64,000 bases of DNA from Maribacter flavus (GCF_008386635.1 NZ_VUOE01000003.1:186001-250000); one strand, 5' to 3'. Positions 43,511-53,426 are shown, counted from the stretch's first letter. Translations and numbers: made by a program. Notes: generated by a model from the letters alone, not told the origin.

Positions 43511-44176
43511 TTAAATTCCATCCGCGACCGATTTAAGCTCCGAAATGGTCTGCAACGGGTTTTCACTTTTGAAGACAAAGCTGCCGGCTACCAATACATC
43601 CGCACCGGCGTCGATCAACTTTCTAGCATTTTCCGTGGATACGCCGCCATCTATTTCAATAAGGGCCGAAGCATTTTTTCGCTGGATAAGCTCCTTTAGG
43701 GTCTTGATTTTTTCGTAGGTGTTTTCAATGAAGGACTGGCCACCAAAACCCGGGTTCACGCTCATGATCAATACCAAATCAATATCACTGATAATGTCCT
43801 CCAACAGATTGATATTGGTATGCGGATTTAAGGCAACCCCAGCTTTCATCCCCGCTGCCTTGATAGCCTGTATGGTTCTATGCAAATGGCTACAAGCTTC
43901 GTAATGAACCGTTATAATAGCAGCACCAAGTTCAGCAAAGGTGCCAATATATCTGTCCGGATCAACGATCATCAAATGTACGTCCAAGGGTTTGGTGGTA
44001 TGTTTTTGAATAGCCTTGATAACGGGCATTCCGTAGGAAATGTTGGGGACAAAAACGCCGTCCATAACATCGATATGGTGCCAATCTGCAACACTGTTGT
44101 TCACCATTTCAACATCACGTTGTAAATTTCCAAAATCCGCTGCAAGTAGTGATGGGGCTATTTTTGTTTTTTGCAT
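43511..44176 (-). CDS. rpe: Ribulose-phosphate 3-epimerase
   Basis: 221 residues, TIM barrel. Motifs IAPSLLAADFGNL, HIDVMDGVFVPNIS (metal-binding His/Asp), LDVHLMI, MSVNPGFGGQ and IEIDGGV...NA are all conserved. It interconverts D-ribulose 5-phosphate and D-xylulose 5-phosphate in the pentose phosphate pathway. Probably transcribed alone: an inverted repeat separates it from the upstream TPR gene region. Confidence 0.97.
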   Translation of the reverse strand: MQKTKIAPSLLAADFGNLQRDVEMVNNSVADWHHIDVMDGVFVPNISYGMPVIKAIQKHTTKPLDVHLMIVDPDRYIGTFAELGAAIITVHYEACSHLHRTIQAIKAAGMKAGVALNPHTNINLLEDIISDIDLVLIMSVNPGFGGQSFIENTYEKIKTLKELIQRKNASALIEIDGGVSTENARKLIDAGADVLVAGSFVFKSENPLQTISELKSVADGI

Positions 44177-44194
44177 TTTATATCTGCTAAATGA

Positions 44195-44227
44195 TTATGC
44201 AAAAATAGTGATTTGAGTTTTGCATAA
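44195..44227. repeat. 10-bp perfect inverted repeat upstream of rpe
   Basis: TTATGCAAAA (44195-44204) and TTTTGCATAA (44218-44227) lie between the TPR gene stop and the rpe start. The left arm overlaps a TATTTTTG -7 match for rpe (minus, 44207-44200). It may be the terminator of the TPR gene, an operator for rpe, or both. Confidence 0.5.
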
Positions 44228-44243
44228 CCCATTGTGATTCGCT

Positions 44244-45233
44244 TTACGGTTTCATCTTGTCAAAGTAATGTATCAGATCACTTTCCGCTGCTATATATCC
44301 AAAAGAACTCCATGAAGGGCTATCCACTAAATCCAAAATTAGCTCTTTGGCTTTTTCTTTATCATTGTTATAAAAAAACCAGTTAGAAAGTCCGTAGGCC
44401 ACGGCATCGTTCGATGGATTTCCAGATTTGGTTAGAAGGAGGGAATCTAGGGGGATCAAACCTTTGTACAGCTTACAAAGTTCGTAATAGCTTTGGTTTT
44501 CAATAATTTCCATTTTTTGGGTAATAGGTTCCAGTATTTCATTTGCCAATGTTTCGTTTCCAAGCCTACGCTGAATCATATATAGCCAATGCGTACTTGA
44601 AACAATATTGTCATCCAGCTCTCCTGATTTCCTGCAGTTTAGATACGCATCATATGCTTTTTCATAGTCGTGTTCCAGATAATATGCCAAACCCAAGTGA
44701 TACCAAATATTTCCGTGTAGTGTGCTTACAGGAATGTTCATGGCATTGGGCATTCCATCGGGTTCGATTTCATTGTGCTTTCCTTCAATGAGTTTTGTCG
44801 CCAACTCCAAATCTGAGATTGCCTTTTCGAATTCCCGGATAGAGATGTACCGATGTCCGCGATGGCGATAAAAACGGGCGTCCTCAGGGAATTTCTCGAT
44901 TCCTTTGGAGTATAAATCGATGGCATCTTCATACTTTCCAAGATAGGCGGTCCGCCTCCCGTACCAAATCAGTGCATTGGCGCTATCGGGATTGCTTTCG
45001 TATGCTTGCTTCGCCTCTTGGTATTGGGCAATCATTTTTTCGGAAGGTTCAGGTATACTGAATTCCTTGCCCAAGGGCGTTGTGAATCTATGAGGTGTTT
45101 GCAAGGCATTGGATACCGTCTCTGGAGTTTCTGTTTTTTCCTTTTTGATTTCTTGGCAACCGGAAAAAACCATCAAAAAACCCAATAGCAAAAATACCTG
45201 GCCTACTGTTATTCTGAATTTACTCATGTTCAT
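44244..45233 (-). CDS. TPR-repeat lipoprotein
   Basis: 329 residues; lipoprotein signal with Cys at about 26 (LLLGFLMVFSGCQE). From about 70 to 240 there are tetratricopeptide repeats (NALIWYGRRTAYLGKYEDAIDLYSKGIEKFP, DARFYRHRGHRYISIREFEKAISDLELATKL, IWYHLGLAYYLEHDYEKAYDAYLNC). It is probably a surface or periplasmic scaffold. The ATG overlaps the stop of the upstream propeller gene by 4 bases (ATGA), so the two products are likely made together. Specific partner unknown. Confidence 0.85.
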   Translation of the reverse strand: MNMSKFRITVGQVFLLLGFLMVFSGCQEIKKEKTETPETVSNALQTPHRFTTPLGKEFSIPEPSEKMIAQYQEAKQAYESNPDSANALIWYGRRTAYLGKYEDAIDLYSKGIEKFPEDARFYRHRGHRYISIREFEKAISDLELATKLIEGKHNEIEPDGMPNAMNIPVSTLHGNIWYHLGLAYYLEHDYEKAYDAYLNCRKSGELDDNIVSSTHWLYMIQRRLGNETLANEILEPITQKMEIIENQSYYELCKLYKGLIPLDSLLLTKSGNPSNDAVAYGLSNWFFYNNDKEKAKELILDLVDSPSWSSFGYIAAESDLIHYFDKMKP

Positions 45234-48200
45234 TCCCCAATTTGAACGGCGTTTTTCCCGGCTTTTTCTAAAATGGCGTTTACCACGGGCAATTGAGAAT
45301 CCATTACTTTATTCAAATTAGACAAGTGGGTTTCAAGTTCGGCAGAAAGCTCCTCAAAAACTTTATAGGCCCCGTCAGTAGGTTTTGCATCACCGGTCTC
45401 AACACTTCTACGTAAGGAGGCCAAACGGTTGTTTAACTTGATCGGAAAATTCAAGGGATCCTGTGGGGACTGGTTCCTTACTTGATATAATTCCTCTTCA
45501 ATAGCCGTCAACTTATCCAAAAATGGAGCGAGTTTCCGCTTGTAAGTGGAACCCGAAAGGGACCCTTTATGCGCATTCAATTGTTCTCTAACCTTTCGTA
45601 TTTTAATGACAGCTTTATTGGCGGAACTGGTCTTATTCATAATCTTATTGGCTAGTTCAAATTGTTCTTGAAGATCTGCTTTGGTTATACCCTTTAAATT
45701 AGGGTCCATTTCTATGTCGAAAGTATATATTTCTTCATAGTCGCCCGTTTTCATTTTCACCTTGTATGTCCCTAAGGGAGCTTTAGGTCCTCGTTGGGGG
45801 CGTCCGCTCCAAATGATCATTCCGTCGAAAACCGTGGCGCCAGGATACCGTAAATCCCATTTGAACGTGTTTAGGCCTTTTGCCGTCGTGGGTTTGGACG
45901 ATCCACCTCGTTCCCACCAAGGTGCGTCCGGGTCTTTTTCATATTTAGGCTTACTACCCGTAAAAGTGTCAATAATCATATTATTTGCGTCCAATATTTC
46001 GAAAGTAATCGTGTCCTGTTCGGATTTGAGATAATATTGGATTGTTGCATCGGAAATGCCACGAATGGCGTTTGTTGGCTTAAAGAGAACGGCATCTTGA
46101 TCCTTCATTTCAGACGTGTACTGCCGTAAAGGTTGTATATCATCCAAGATCCAAAATCCACGGCCGTGGGTTCCAAGTACAACATCATTGTCCTTAACGA
46201 CCAAATCCCTTACAGGTGTGTCAGGGAGTTTTAACTGGAGACTTTGCCATAAATCCCCATCGTTGATTGAGAAATAGACACCATGTTCCGTGGCAAGGAA
46301 CAAAAGGCCTTCCCGAACCGGATCTTCCCGTACCGCCCTTGCAAAATGTCCGTCGGAAATTCCGTTGATAATCTTGGTCCATGTTTTTCCATAATCATGG
46401 GTCTTGAAAACATAGGGCTGTCTATCATCGACCTGATATCGGTTTGCCGCGACATACAAGGTGCCTGGGTTGTGTACCGATTCATCTATAATACTGACCC
46501 TTGAGAATTTCGGCAGGCCTGCTGGCGTAATATCTTCCCAGTTTTTTCCGCCATCCCTTGTAATATGTATTTTACCATCGTCCGAGCCGGCCCAAATGGT
46601 ATTGATATCGTGGTTTGAAGGTGCAAGGGCGAATACGGTCGCATATATTTCAGGTCCGTTCATGTCCATCGTTATAACACCTCCGGTTTTACCTAACGTG
46701 GACGGGTCGGCATAGGTAAGGTCAGGACTGATTTTTTCCCATGATTGCCCATCGTCCGTGGTTTTCCACACGTGTTGGGAACAGGTGTACATGACATTGG
46801 GGTCTTGGGGAGCGAACATAATGGGGAAGGTCCACTGCCAACGTTCCGGAAGGGCACTTGCGGGTTCTCCTGAGAAAAATCTTGGATATACCTGTATATC
46901 GCGTATCTGTCCGTTGCTGCGATCGTAGCGGGTCAAAAGGGCACCTTGGCTACCGGCATAAAAAATATCTGGATCGGTAGGATGTTGGGTTATCCATCCG
47001 CTTTCCCCGCCACCCACGGCATAATACCACCCATGGTTAGGGCCTCTTGCCTGCATGTGTTCCCAGCCATCGCTGGGCATAGCCAAGGTACTGTTGTCCT
47101 GTTGCGCACCTGCTACGTGATAGGGGACATCACTGGTGGCCATAACATGATAAAATTGTGTGGTTACGTAATCTTCTTCTGTCCAGGTCTTTCCCCCGTT
47201 GATACTTACGATTCCCCCGCCATCATTGGAAGAAATCATTCGGTTAGGGTCATTTGGGTCGATCCAGAGATCATGGTTGTCCCCGTGTGGCACTTTTATT
47301 TCGGTATCGAAGGTTTTTCCGCCATCGGTAGATTTCCAAAAATCGACATTGAGTCCGTATACCGTTTCCTTATCTACCGGGTCGGCATAAATTCTGGAAT
47401 AATAGAAAGCCCTTTGTCTCAATTTACGCTCGTTGTTGGTAAGTTCCCAAGTCTTACCGCCATCATCGGAACGAAATACTCCACCTTCATTGGCCTCCAC
47501 TATGGCCCAGACCCTGTTGGAGTCAACTGGTGAAACGGTGACGCCAATTTTACCCAAGGGACCTTTTGGCATACCGGGATTCTTGGAAAGGTCCGTCCAG
47601 GTTTCTCCGCCATCGACCGATTTCCACAACTTACAATCCGGTCCACCGCCCCACATTTTCCAAGCTTTTCTGTATACCTGCCAAGTACTTGCATACAGCA
47701 CATCTGGATTGTTCCTGTCAATGATCAAGTCTACGGCTCCGGCCTTTGGACTTACATAAAGTACCTTGTTCCAAGTGCCCCCCCCATCCGTGCTTTTAAA
47801 AACACCTCGTTCCTCATTGTCCCCATACGGATGGCCCAGGGCGGCTACGTATACAATATCCGGATTTGTGGGATGAATACGGATCCTGGAAATGGCCTGG
47901 GTTTCCTCAAGTCCCAAATGTTTCCAGGTTTCACCGGCATCCGTAGATTTATAGACCCCATCCCCTTGGGTGATACTTCCCCGTAACTGAACTTCGCCCA
48001 TGCCAATGTACACGATATCCGGGTTTGTTTCGGCCACGGCCACGGCACCTACGGAAGAACTGGTTATTTGACCATCTGTAACAGGTTTCCATTCATTGCC
48101 TCCATCCGTAGTTTTCCATAAGCCACCACCGGTGGCCCCAAAATAATATTCATTGGGTCTGGAAGGGCTTCCAGCGGCACCTAAAGACCTTCCTCCGCGT

Positions 48201-48352
48201 GAAGGGCCAATATTGCGCCATTCCAGTTTTTCGTAAAACGATGGATCGATGGGAAGCTCCTCCGTTTGTGAAAAACCCAGCGTAAAACATAAAATGAAAA
48301 TAAAGAGCAACGGAAATTTATACTTCAGATTCATTAGTGTGTTGGTTTTCAT
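45230..48352 (-). CDS. Large secreted Asp-box (BNR/sortilin-like) propeller protein
   Basis: 1040 residues with a signal peptide (about 1-28, ending LGFSQ). About eleven Asp-box motifs of the form S-x-D-G-G-x-T-W occur between residues 75 and 690 (KTTDGGNEW, KSTDAGETW, KSVDGGETW, RSDDGGKTW, KTHDYGKTW and others), building one or two seven- to ten-bladed propellers of the VPS10/sortilin or sialidase-like type. The C-terminal third has Ig-like strands and a helical part (900-1030). Such proteins are often labelled glycosyl hydrolase, but the sialidase Arg triad is not evident and I assign no activity. No type IX secretion C-terminal domain seen. An internal ATG at residue 7 is an alternative start. 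Confidence 0.85.
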   Translation of the reverse strand: MKTNTLMNLKYKFPLLFIFILCFTLGFSQTEELPIDPSFYEKLEWRNIGPSRGGRSLGAAGSPSRPNEYYFGATGGGLWKTTDGGNEWKPVTDGQITSSSVGAVAVAETNPDIVYIGMGEVQLRGSITQGDGVYKSTDAGETWKHLGLEETQAISRIRIHPTNPDIVYVAALGHPYGDNEERGVFKSTDGGGTWNKVLYVSPKAGAVDLIIDRNNPDVLYASTWQVYRKAWKMWGGGPDCKLWKSVDGGETWTDLSKNPGMPKGPLGKIGVTVSPVDSNRVWAIVEANEGGVFRSDDGGKTWELTNNERKLRQRAFYYSRIYADPVDKETVYGLNVDFWKSTDGGKTFDTEIKVPHGDNHDLWIDPNDPNRMISSNDGGGIVSINGGKTWTEEDYVTTQFYHVMATSDVPYHVAGAQQDNSTLAMPSDGWEHMQARGPNHGWYYAVGGGESGWITQHPTDPDIFYAGSQGALLTRYDRSNGQIRDIQVYPRFFSGEPASALPERWQWTFPIMFAPQDPNVMYTCSQHVWKTTDDGQSWEKISPDLTYADPSTLGKTGGVITMDMNGPEIYATVFALAPSNHDINTIWAGSDDGKIHITRDGGKNWEDITPAGLPKFSRVSIIDESVHNPGTLYVAANRYQVDDRQPYVFKTHDYGKTWTKIINGISDGHFARAVREDPVREGLLFLATEHGVYFSINDGDLWQSLQLKLPDTPVRDLVVKDNDVVLGTHGRGFWILDDIQPLRQYTSEMKDQDAVLFKPTNAIRGISDATIQYYLKSEQDTITFEILDANNMIIDTFTGSKPKYEKDPDAPWWERGGSSKPTTAKGLNTFKWDLRYPGATVFDGMIIWSGRPQRGPKAPLGTYKVKMKTGDYEEIYTFDIEMDPNLKGITKADLQEQFELANKIMNKTSSANKAVIKIRKVREQLNAHKGSLSGSTYKRKLAPFLDKLTAIEEELYQVRNQSPQDPLNFPIKLNNRLASLRRSVETGDAKPTDGAYKVFEELSAELETHLSNLNKVMDSQLPVVNAILEKAGKNAVQIGE

Positions 48353-48422
48353 TTTTGGTATAGTTTTAAATTATGTGAGTAGACATTGACTAAGATATTG
48401 CTTGAATTTTAAGAAAGGCCAC

Positions 48423-51065
48423 TTAATCCTGACTTTCATTTTCATTATAGGATTCATGGTTTTCATCCCCACCCGATTGTAAATATTTGAACAGGTCCTT
48501 AATTTCTTGCGGATTGAGTCGGTTCAACAAACCTCCGGGCATTGGTGAAATGGGCGAAGGTCCGCGTTGGACTACCGTTTCTTTTTTGATAGTTACCGTG
48601 TACGTTTCGTTGTAGGGATTGGGCATTAATACAATTTCTTCCTCGTTTTCTGATTGTATCCTACCCGCCAGATTTTTGCCATCCGCCAGCTCCAACAAGG
48701 TGTGGGCATACTGATCCGATATTTCATCATTGGGACTGAGAACTGCATGGATGAGGTCATAAGTACCAAATTTCGTATGGGCTTGGGTAAGGTCCGGTCC
48801 TGCGGCCCCTCCTTCGCCCCGAATTCTGTGGCATAAAACGCACATGGCCGCTTCAAAGGCTCGCTTTCCTGCTTCAAAATCACCCCCATTCATTTCTTCG
48901 TTCCAAACAATATTCTGAATGTCTCCAGCGGTATAGATGCCTCCAGGTCCCTTGGGCTGGGGAACATCCGCTACGGCATCGGTTGGGGAATATTCGCCCG
49001 AAATTTCCTTGAAATAGGCCTTTTCTGCTTCGGGTACATGGGACATGGCTCTTTGACGTACGTTTTCCATGTATGCCTTAAAGCTCATACCTCCTTTGCT
49101 GTCAAGAACATCATAAAACCATCTAAAATACGTTTCCCGTAAATCCTTTGTCCATCCTTTATCGGCATTGCTCAAAAGCATGCCATAATAAATGGCCTCA
49201 CTTGGGGGCATTTGTGCTACGACCTCCCTAATGATTTCCCCATATTGTTCGCTCCTGAGGGTGGTTTCCTCGTCCAACAGTTCGATACCATCCGAAACTG
49301 TTTTTTCTTCAGTATGTTTAAGTAGTTGTTTGACCAACCCCTCCGTAATCCCATCTGCTTCCAAATAAAGAAGGATTTGACTTAATTCCTTGTTTACGCT
49401 GTTGTTGGTATGGGGAAAGTAGCGATTTAGTTTTTTGGCTATGGCATTTACCGTAGAAGCGGCCGGCTTGCCCATTCTGATAAAGGATAGGGAATAGGCA
49501 CGCAGAAGGGCCAATCGATTTTCTTCGGAAAGAGTTTCCAGGTTAAGCGGTTCCAATTTTTGATAAATCAATTGTTGGTTTTGTGGTTCGTCCGTTCTAG
49601 CTAGGGCAATACTTGCATTGATAAGCTTTGTAGCATCGGTTTCTGATGTAAATAGGTCTTTCCAAGCATTGAAATCGGCATGCTCCAGGACCATACGCGA
49701 AGCATATCGTATAAAACGATCGTCGTGGTTCAAGTTTTCCCAAGCTAAGGCCACACCTTCCCCGTTGGTGTTTTTTTGAAAGGATTCCAAAGTTTGGCGA
49801 AGTTCCCGTAATTGCTTGTTGTCCTCATTGACCGCTACATCTGTTTCGGCCATGACTTCACCCTCATAGGATAAACGATAAAGATGTGAATCCAAGTTAC
49901 GCCCTCCGGTGGCAAAGTACAGGTTACCGTCAGAACCGGAAATCATATCAGTAAGGGGCAATGGAGTTCCTGAAAAGAACTGCTCCCTTTTGGCTTCATA
50001 GCTACTGCCTTTGGGAATTAAATCTATAAAATACACCGTTCCAAAACTCCAATCCATTACCAATAGCCCGTTTTTGTATTTCGTGGGGAAATTTAAGGAC
50101 GCTGCAGAAAGGACAGCCGTAGGCGAGCCCTGCTCCAAGTTATGTACGGCCGGAAGATTATCCGGGTAGTAAGCAGGCCATTTCCCAGAACCTGTACGCC
50201 ATCCATATTCACTTCCCGGCACCACGTGGCAAATACGCGTAGGTCTATACCAAGGCATACCAATGTCCCATTCCATATCAGAATCATAGGTAAACAATTC
50301 CCCGTCATTATTGAACGCAATATCAAAAGGGTTTCTATAGCCTGCCGAAATCAATTCCCATTCGGTACCATCAGGTTTGAATTTAGCTACCCAACCCCCT
50401 GGTGCCTTAATATCGTTGGCATGGCCCCTGGCATCCAAGTAGGTAGGTATCAAGTTGTCCTCGTTCCAGTTGTTGGGCAACCTGCTGTTGTTCTTTATAG
50501 TATCCGGAACCAAGGTGTGGTTACCGGCAATGAAGTAAATTTCATTTCCATCAGGGGATAAAACCAAACTGTGCGGCCCGTGCTCCCCGTCGCCCTGCAG
50601 TTTCAAGAGCATATTGCTGTGGTCCAAAACCCCGTCGCCATTGGTGTCTTCAATTCTGTAAATACCGCTACCAAAATTGGAATCTTCCTCCCATCTTTTA
50701 TTTACGGACACATACAAGCTATTGAATGCCCAAAGTAATCCATGAGCTTGTCCAATCTCAATAGCCAACGGAATAATATCCTCTTTGGAAAGTTGCTCCC
50801 CGGTTTTAGGAGGGGTAAATGAATAAATTTTACCATATTGGTCACAGGAATAGATAATGCCATTGGGACCTTGGGCCAAAGACACCCAAGAGCCCTGATC
50901 ATGGGCACTGGGATGATAGATTTCCTCCAACGAGAACCCATCTGGAATATTTAACTTGATTTCGGAATCTTGTGTCGTTGTTTCGTTTTGGGTATCGTCC
51001 TTACAAGAAATTAATATCGTGATACTAAGGGCCATCACGATATATCTGAGGAAAAAACTGTTCAT
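48423..51065 (-). CDS. Sugar-dehydrogenase-like propeller lipoprotein with C-terminal cytochrome c domain
   Basis: 880 residues. Lipoprotein signal with Cys at about 21 (LSITILISCKDD). Residues about 35-410 form a beta-propeller related to soluble PQQ glucose/sorbosone dehydrogenases (DGFSLEEIYHPS, GPNGIIYSCDQYGKIYSF, GPHSLVLSPDGNEIYFIAGNH, GYRNPFDIAFNNDGELFTYDSDMEWDIG). A helical middle (430-680) follows, then a c-type heme domain with CVLCH at about 765-769 and a likely Met ligand near SPMPGG. Electron transfer from an oxidised sugar or alcohol to a quinone or cytochrome is the family-based guess; the substrate is unknown. It is 70 bp upstream of the Asp-box gene in the same direction. Confidence 0.85.
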   Translation of the reverse strand: MNSFFLRYIVMALSITILISCKDDTQNETTTQDSEIKLNIPDGFSLEEIYHPSAHDQGSWVSLAQGPNGIIYSCDQYGKIYSFTPPKTGEQLSKEDIIPLAIEIGQAHGLLWAFNSLYVSVNKRWEEDSNFGSGIYRIEDTNGDGVLDHSNMLLKLQGDGEHGPHSLVLSPDGNEIYFIAGNHTLVPDTIKNNSRLPNNWNEDNLIPTYLDARGHANDIKAPGGWVAKFKPDGTEWELISAGYRNPFDIAFNNDGELFTYDSDMEWDIGMPWYRPTRICHVVPGSEYGWRTGSGKWPAYYPDNLPAVHNLEQGSPTAVLSAASLNFPTKYKNGLLVMDWSFGTVYFIDLIPKGSSYEAKREQFFSGTPLPLTDMISGSDGNLYFATGGRNLDSHLYRLSYEGEVMAETDVAVNEDNKQLRELRQTLESFQKNTNGEGVALAWENLNHDDRFIRYASRMVLEHADFNAWKDLFTSETDATKLINASIALARTDEPQNQQLIYQKLEPLNLETLSEENRLALLRAYSLSFIRMGKPAASTVNAIAKKLNRYFPHTNNSVNKELSQILLYLEADGITEGLVKQLLKHTEEKTVSDGIELLDEETTLRSEQYGEIIREVVAQMPPSEAIYYGMLLSNADKGWTKDLRETYFRWFYDVLDSKGGMSFKAYMENVRQRAMSHVPEAEKAYFKEISGEYSPTDAVADVPQPKGPGGIYTAGDIQNIVWNEEMNGGDFEAGKRAFEAAMCVLCHRIRGEGGAAGPDLTQAHTKFGTYDLIHAVLSPNDEISDQYAHTLLELADGKNLAGRIQSENEEEIVLMPNPYNETYTVTIKKETVVQRGPSPISPMPGGLLNRLNPQEIKDLFKYLQSGGDENHESYNENESQD

Positions 51066-51224
51066 GGATGAAAAAGTTGGTTTTACGAATAGGTAAAAGA
51101 TACAAAACTTGTACTAAAAAATTCAATAGTTATTTTTTTAGACTGCCTGATTTACTATAGATAAATCACCTATAAGTTTGCTAGGTTGGCACCTACCCTA
51201 AAAAGGGTTCAAAATTTCCGGTAA

Positions 51225-51437
51225 TTAGTCCAAGCTTTTTAAGTAAAGTGCTTCTACTTTTTTCCGGGCCCAAGGAGTTTTTCTAAGAAAGGTAAGGCTC
51301 GATTTTATGGACGGGTCGTTCTTGAAGCAGTTGATATTTATTTCTTTCGATAATTCTTTCCAAGTGTAAATTTGTGTAAGGTGTTCTAGGATATCGACCA
51401 ATTTTACACCATGTAGCGGGTTGTTTTTTTGTTCCAT
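51225..51437 (-). CDS. VF530-type (DUF2132) small DNA-binding-like protein
   Basis: 70 residues covering the whole VF530 domain: [48 protein letters not shown] and [11 protein letters not shown] family member from Vibrio fischeri has a known fold and is described as a putative double-stranded DNA-binding protein. Its role is unknown. It begins 6 bp after the pullulanase gene, in the same direction, probably as its downstream operon partner. Confidence 0.9.
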   Translation of the reverse strand: MEQKNNPLHGVKLVDILEHLTQIYTWKELSKEININCFKNDPSIKSSLTFLRKTPWARKKVEALYLKSLD

Positions 51438-51443
51438 GAATTC

Positions 51444-53426
51444 TTAATCTTTATAGGCGACCAATATGGATATGGGAGGAACATCGATGTATTCCTGTAT
51501 GGTTTTGGAGCCGCTGAAATCAAACATATCCTTATATACTACCAATTTATAGGCTTCTTTCAATGGATACCGAAAAGCTTCTTTTTTGGCATTATAAATG
51601 ACCAGAATCTCCTTCCAAGAATCATTATTGTAGGAATTCTCCAGAGTATATGAAATAAGGCCATCGGCTACGAATTGAAATTTTAGGTTTTCATTGACCG
51701 CCTTGGCATTGGACATGGAGAAGGCTGGATGCGACTTTCGTAAACGAATTAGATTTTGGTAATACGTAAAAACATCTTGGTGTATATTTTTCAAGTTCCA
51801 ATCGATTTGATTGATACTATCCGGTAGGTTGTAGGAGTTATGTTCGCCTTGTTTGGACCTCAAAAATTCAACACCTGCATGTAAAAACGGGGTGCCCTGC
51901 GAAGTCAAAACAATGGCATTGGCCAGTTTGTGCATGGCAATCAATTCCTCTTGACCAGCGGCCGGATTCGAAATTTTTAGTTTATCAAATAAGGTGTGGT
52001 TATCGTGGCAGGAGGTGTAGGATATGGATTGCCAAGGGGCTTTTGTCCATGGGGCCTTGGAGTAATTTACACCCTCATAATCGATTTGAGGATGTTGGAT
52101 GCCGCCCACAATTCCAAACTTTATGGATTCCTCCTTTTTGGTTCCACCATTTACGAAACCGGTGTCCAAATCTTCAAAGACGGAACCCTTTAAACCGTCC
52201 CGAATATCATCGCTAAAGGCCGCAATTTGCGGCAGTTTTTGCATGTGTTTTTTTAGGGACCTCTTTTCTTCAGGGAGCGGGGAGTCCTTGGCAGTCCAGC
52301 CTTCGCCATATAAGAGGATGTCTGGATTTACTTTTTTTAGGGCCGATGCGATTTCGTTCATGGTCTCAATATCATGGATGCCCATTAAGTCGAACCGAAA
52401 TCCATCGATATGGTATTCCTTTGTCCAATATAAAAGGGACTCCAACATGAATTTTCGCATCATGGTTCGTTCCGATGCCGTTTCATTCCCACAGGCGGCC
52501 GCATCTGAATAGCTGCCATCTTTGTTATGACGGTAATAATAGCCGGGTACTTCCTGATTGAACAGCGATTCTTCCGTCTTGCCCGTGTGGTTGTAAGCAA
52601 CATCTAGAATCACCCCGATACCGTTTTCATGAAAGGATTTCACCATTTGTTTGAATTCCTTGATTCGCACCGATGCGTCATAAGGGTCGGTCGAATAAGA
52701 ACCTTCCGGTACATTGTAATTTTTGGGATCGTAGCCCCAATTAAATTGAGGTGTATCCAGTTTTGTTTCGTCAATGGAATAGTGGTCAAAGGAAGGCAAT
52801 AAATGTACGTGGGTAATGCCAAGTTCCTGTAGATGATCAATACCTGTTTTTATATTCCCCGGCCCCTTGGTGCCCTGTTCCACCAACCCGAGAAATTTTC
52901 CTTTTTGTTCCGCTCCCGATTGTGGATGTAGGGTCATGTCCCGTACATGCAGCTCGTAGATTATCGCTTTATTGGGTGCTTCAAGTTTGGGCCCTTTGTC
53001 CATTTCCCAGCCTTGAGGGTTGGTAGTTGCCAAATCTAGTACCATGGCCCTGTTACCGTTGACTCCAACCGCTTGGGCATAAATACCTGGGGTTTCGAAC
53101 AACCATCCCGAATCTGTTTTAACCTGAAAGGTATAATACGTGCCGTTCAGGTTTCCTGTTAGTTTTTTTATCCAAACGCCATTCTCTGAACTTTCCATCA
53201 AGTGGCTCTCCTTTATTTGGGAGTCGTTGCCGTTTTCGTAGAGATTGACTTTTACCCCCTTTGCTGTCGGCGCCCATAAAGTAAATTCCGTAGCTTCCTT
53301 GGTATACTGTGTCCAAAGGTTTGCATTTTGGGCGGTAGGGTAGGCGTGGTAGTGGGATTTATCAAAACCCTTGCGGCAAGAAGTGGTCAATAACATCAAA
53401 ATGGTAGGGATAAAAACGTATTTCAT
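51444..53426 (-). CDS. pulA: Type I pullulanase lipoprotein
   Basis: 660 residues from ATG 53426 (MKYVFIPTILMLLTTSCRKG, lipobox Cys about 17); an upstream in-frame ATG at 53447 adds seven residues. A CBM48-like N-terminal domain (about 45-150, FTLWAPTAKGVKVNLYENG) is followed by a GH13 catalytic domain with the pullulanase hallmark FNWGYDPKNYN (YNWGYDP), region I DVAYNHTG, region II GFRFDLMGI (nucleophile Asp), region III LLYGEGW (acid/base Glu) and region IV CHDNHT. It hydrolyses alpha-1,6 links in pullulan, amylopectin or limit dextrins. As a lipoprotein it should be attached to a membrane, probably facing the periplasm or cell surface. No susCD genes are nearby. Confidence 0.93.
   Translation of the reverse strand: MKYVFIPTILMLLTTSCRKGFDKSHYHAYPTAQNANLWTQYTKEATEFTLWAPTAKGVKVNLYENGNDSQIKESHLMESSENGVWIKKLTGNLNGTYYTFQVKTDSGWLFETPGIYAQAVGVNGNRAMVLDLATTNPQGWEMDKGPKLEAPNKAIIYELHVRDMTLHPQSGAEQKGKFLGLVEQGTKGPGNIKTGIDHLQELGITHVHLLPSFDHYSIDETKLDTPQFNWGYDPKNYNVPEGSYSTDPYDASVRIKEFKQMVKSFHENGIGVILDVAYNHTGKTEESLFNQEVPGYYYRHNKDGSYSDAAACGNETASERTMMRKFMLESLLYWTKEYHIDGFRFDLMGIHDIETMNEIASALKKVNPDILLYGEGWTAKDSPLPEEKRSLKKHMQKLPQIAAFSDDIRDGLKGSVFEDLDTGFVNGGTKKEESIKFGIVGGIQHPQIDYEGVNYSKAPWTKAPWQSISYTSCHDNHTLFDKLKISNPAAGQEELIAMHKLANAIVLTSQGTPFLHAGVEFLRSKQGEHNSYNLPDSINQIDWNLKNIHQDVFTYYQNLIRLRKSHPAFSMSNAKAVNENLKFQFVADGLISYTLENSYNNDSWKEILVIYNAKKEAFRYPLKEAYKLVVYKDMFDFSGSKTIQEYIDVPPISILVAYKD

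Noticed and set aside
46946..47533. 195-codon plus-strand frame inside the Asp-box gene
   Set aside because: Its regularity comes from the Asp-box repeats read in antisense.
45230..48352. Sialidase or glycosyl hydrolase call for the Asp-box protein
   Set aside because: Asp-boxes alone mark propeller blades; the sialidase catalytic Arg triad and Tyr/Glu are not evident.
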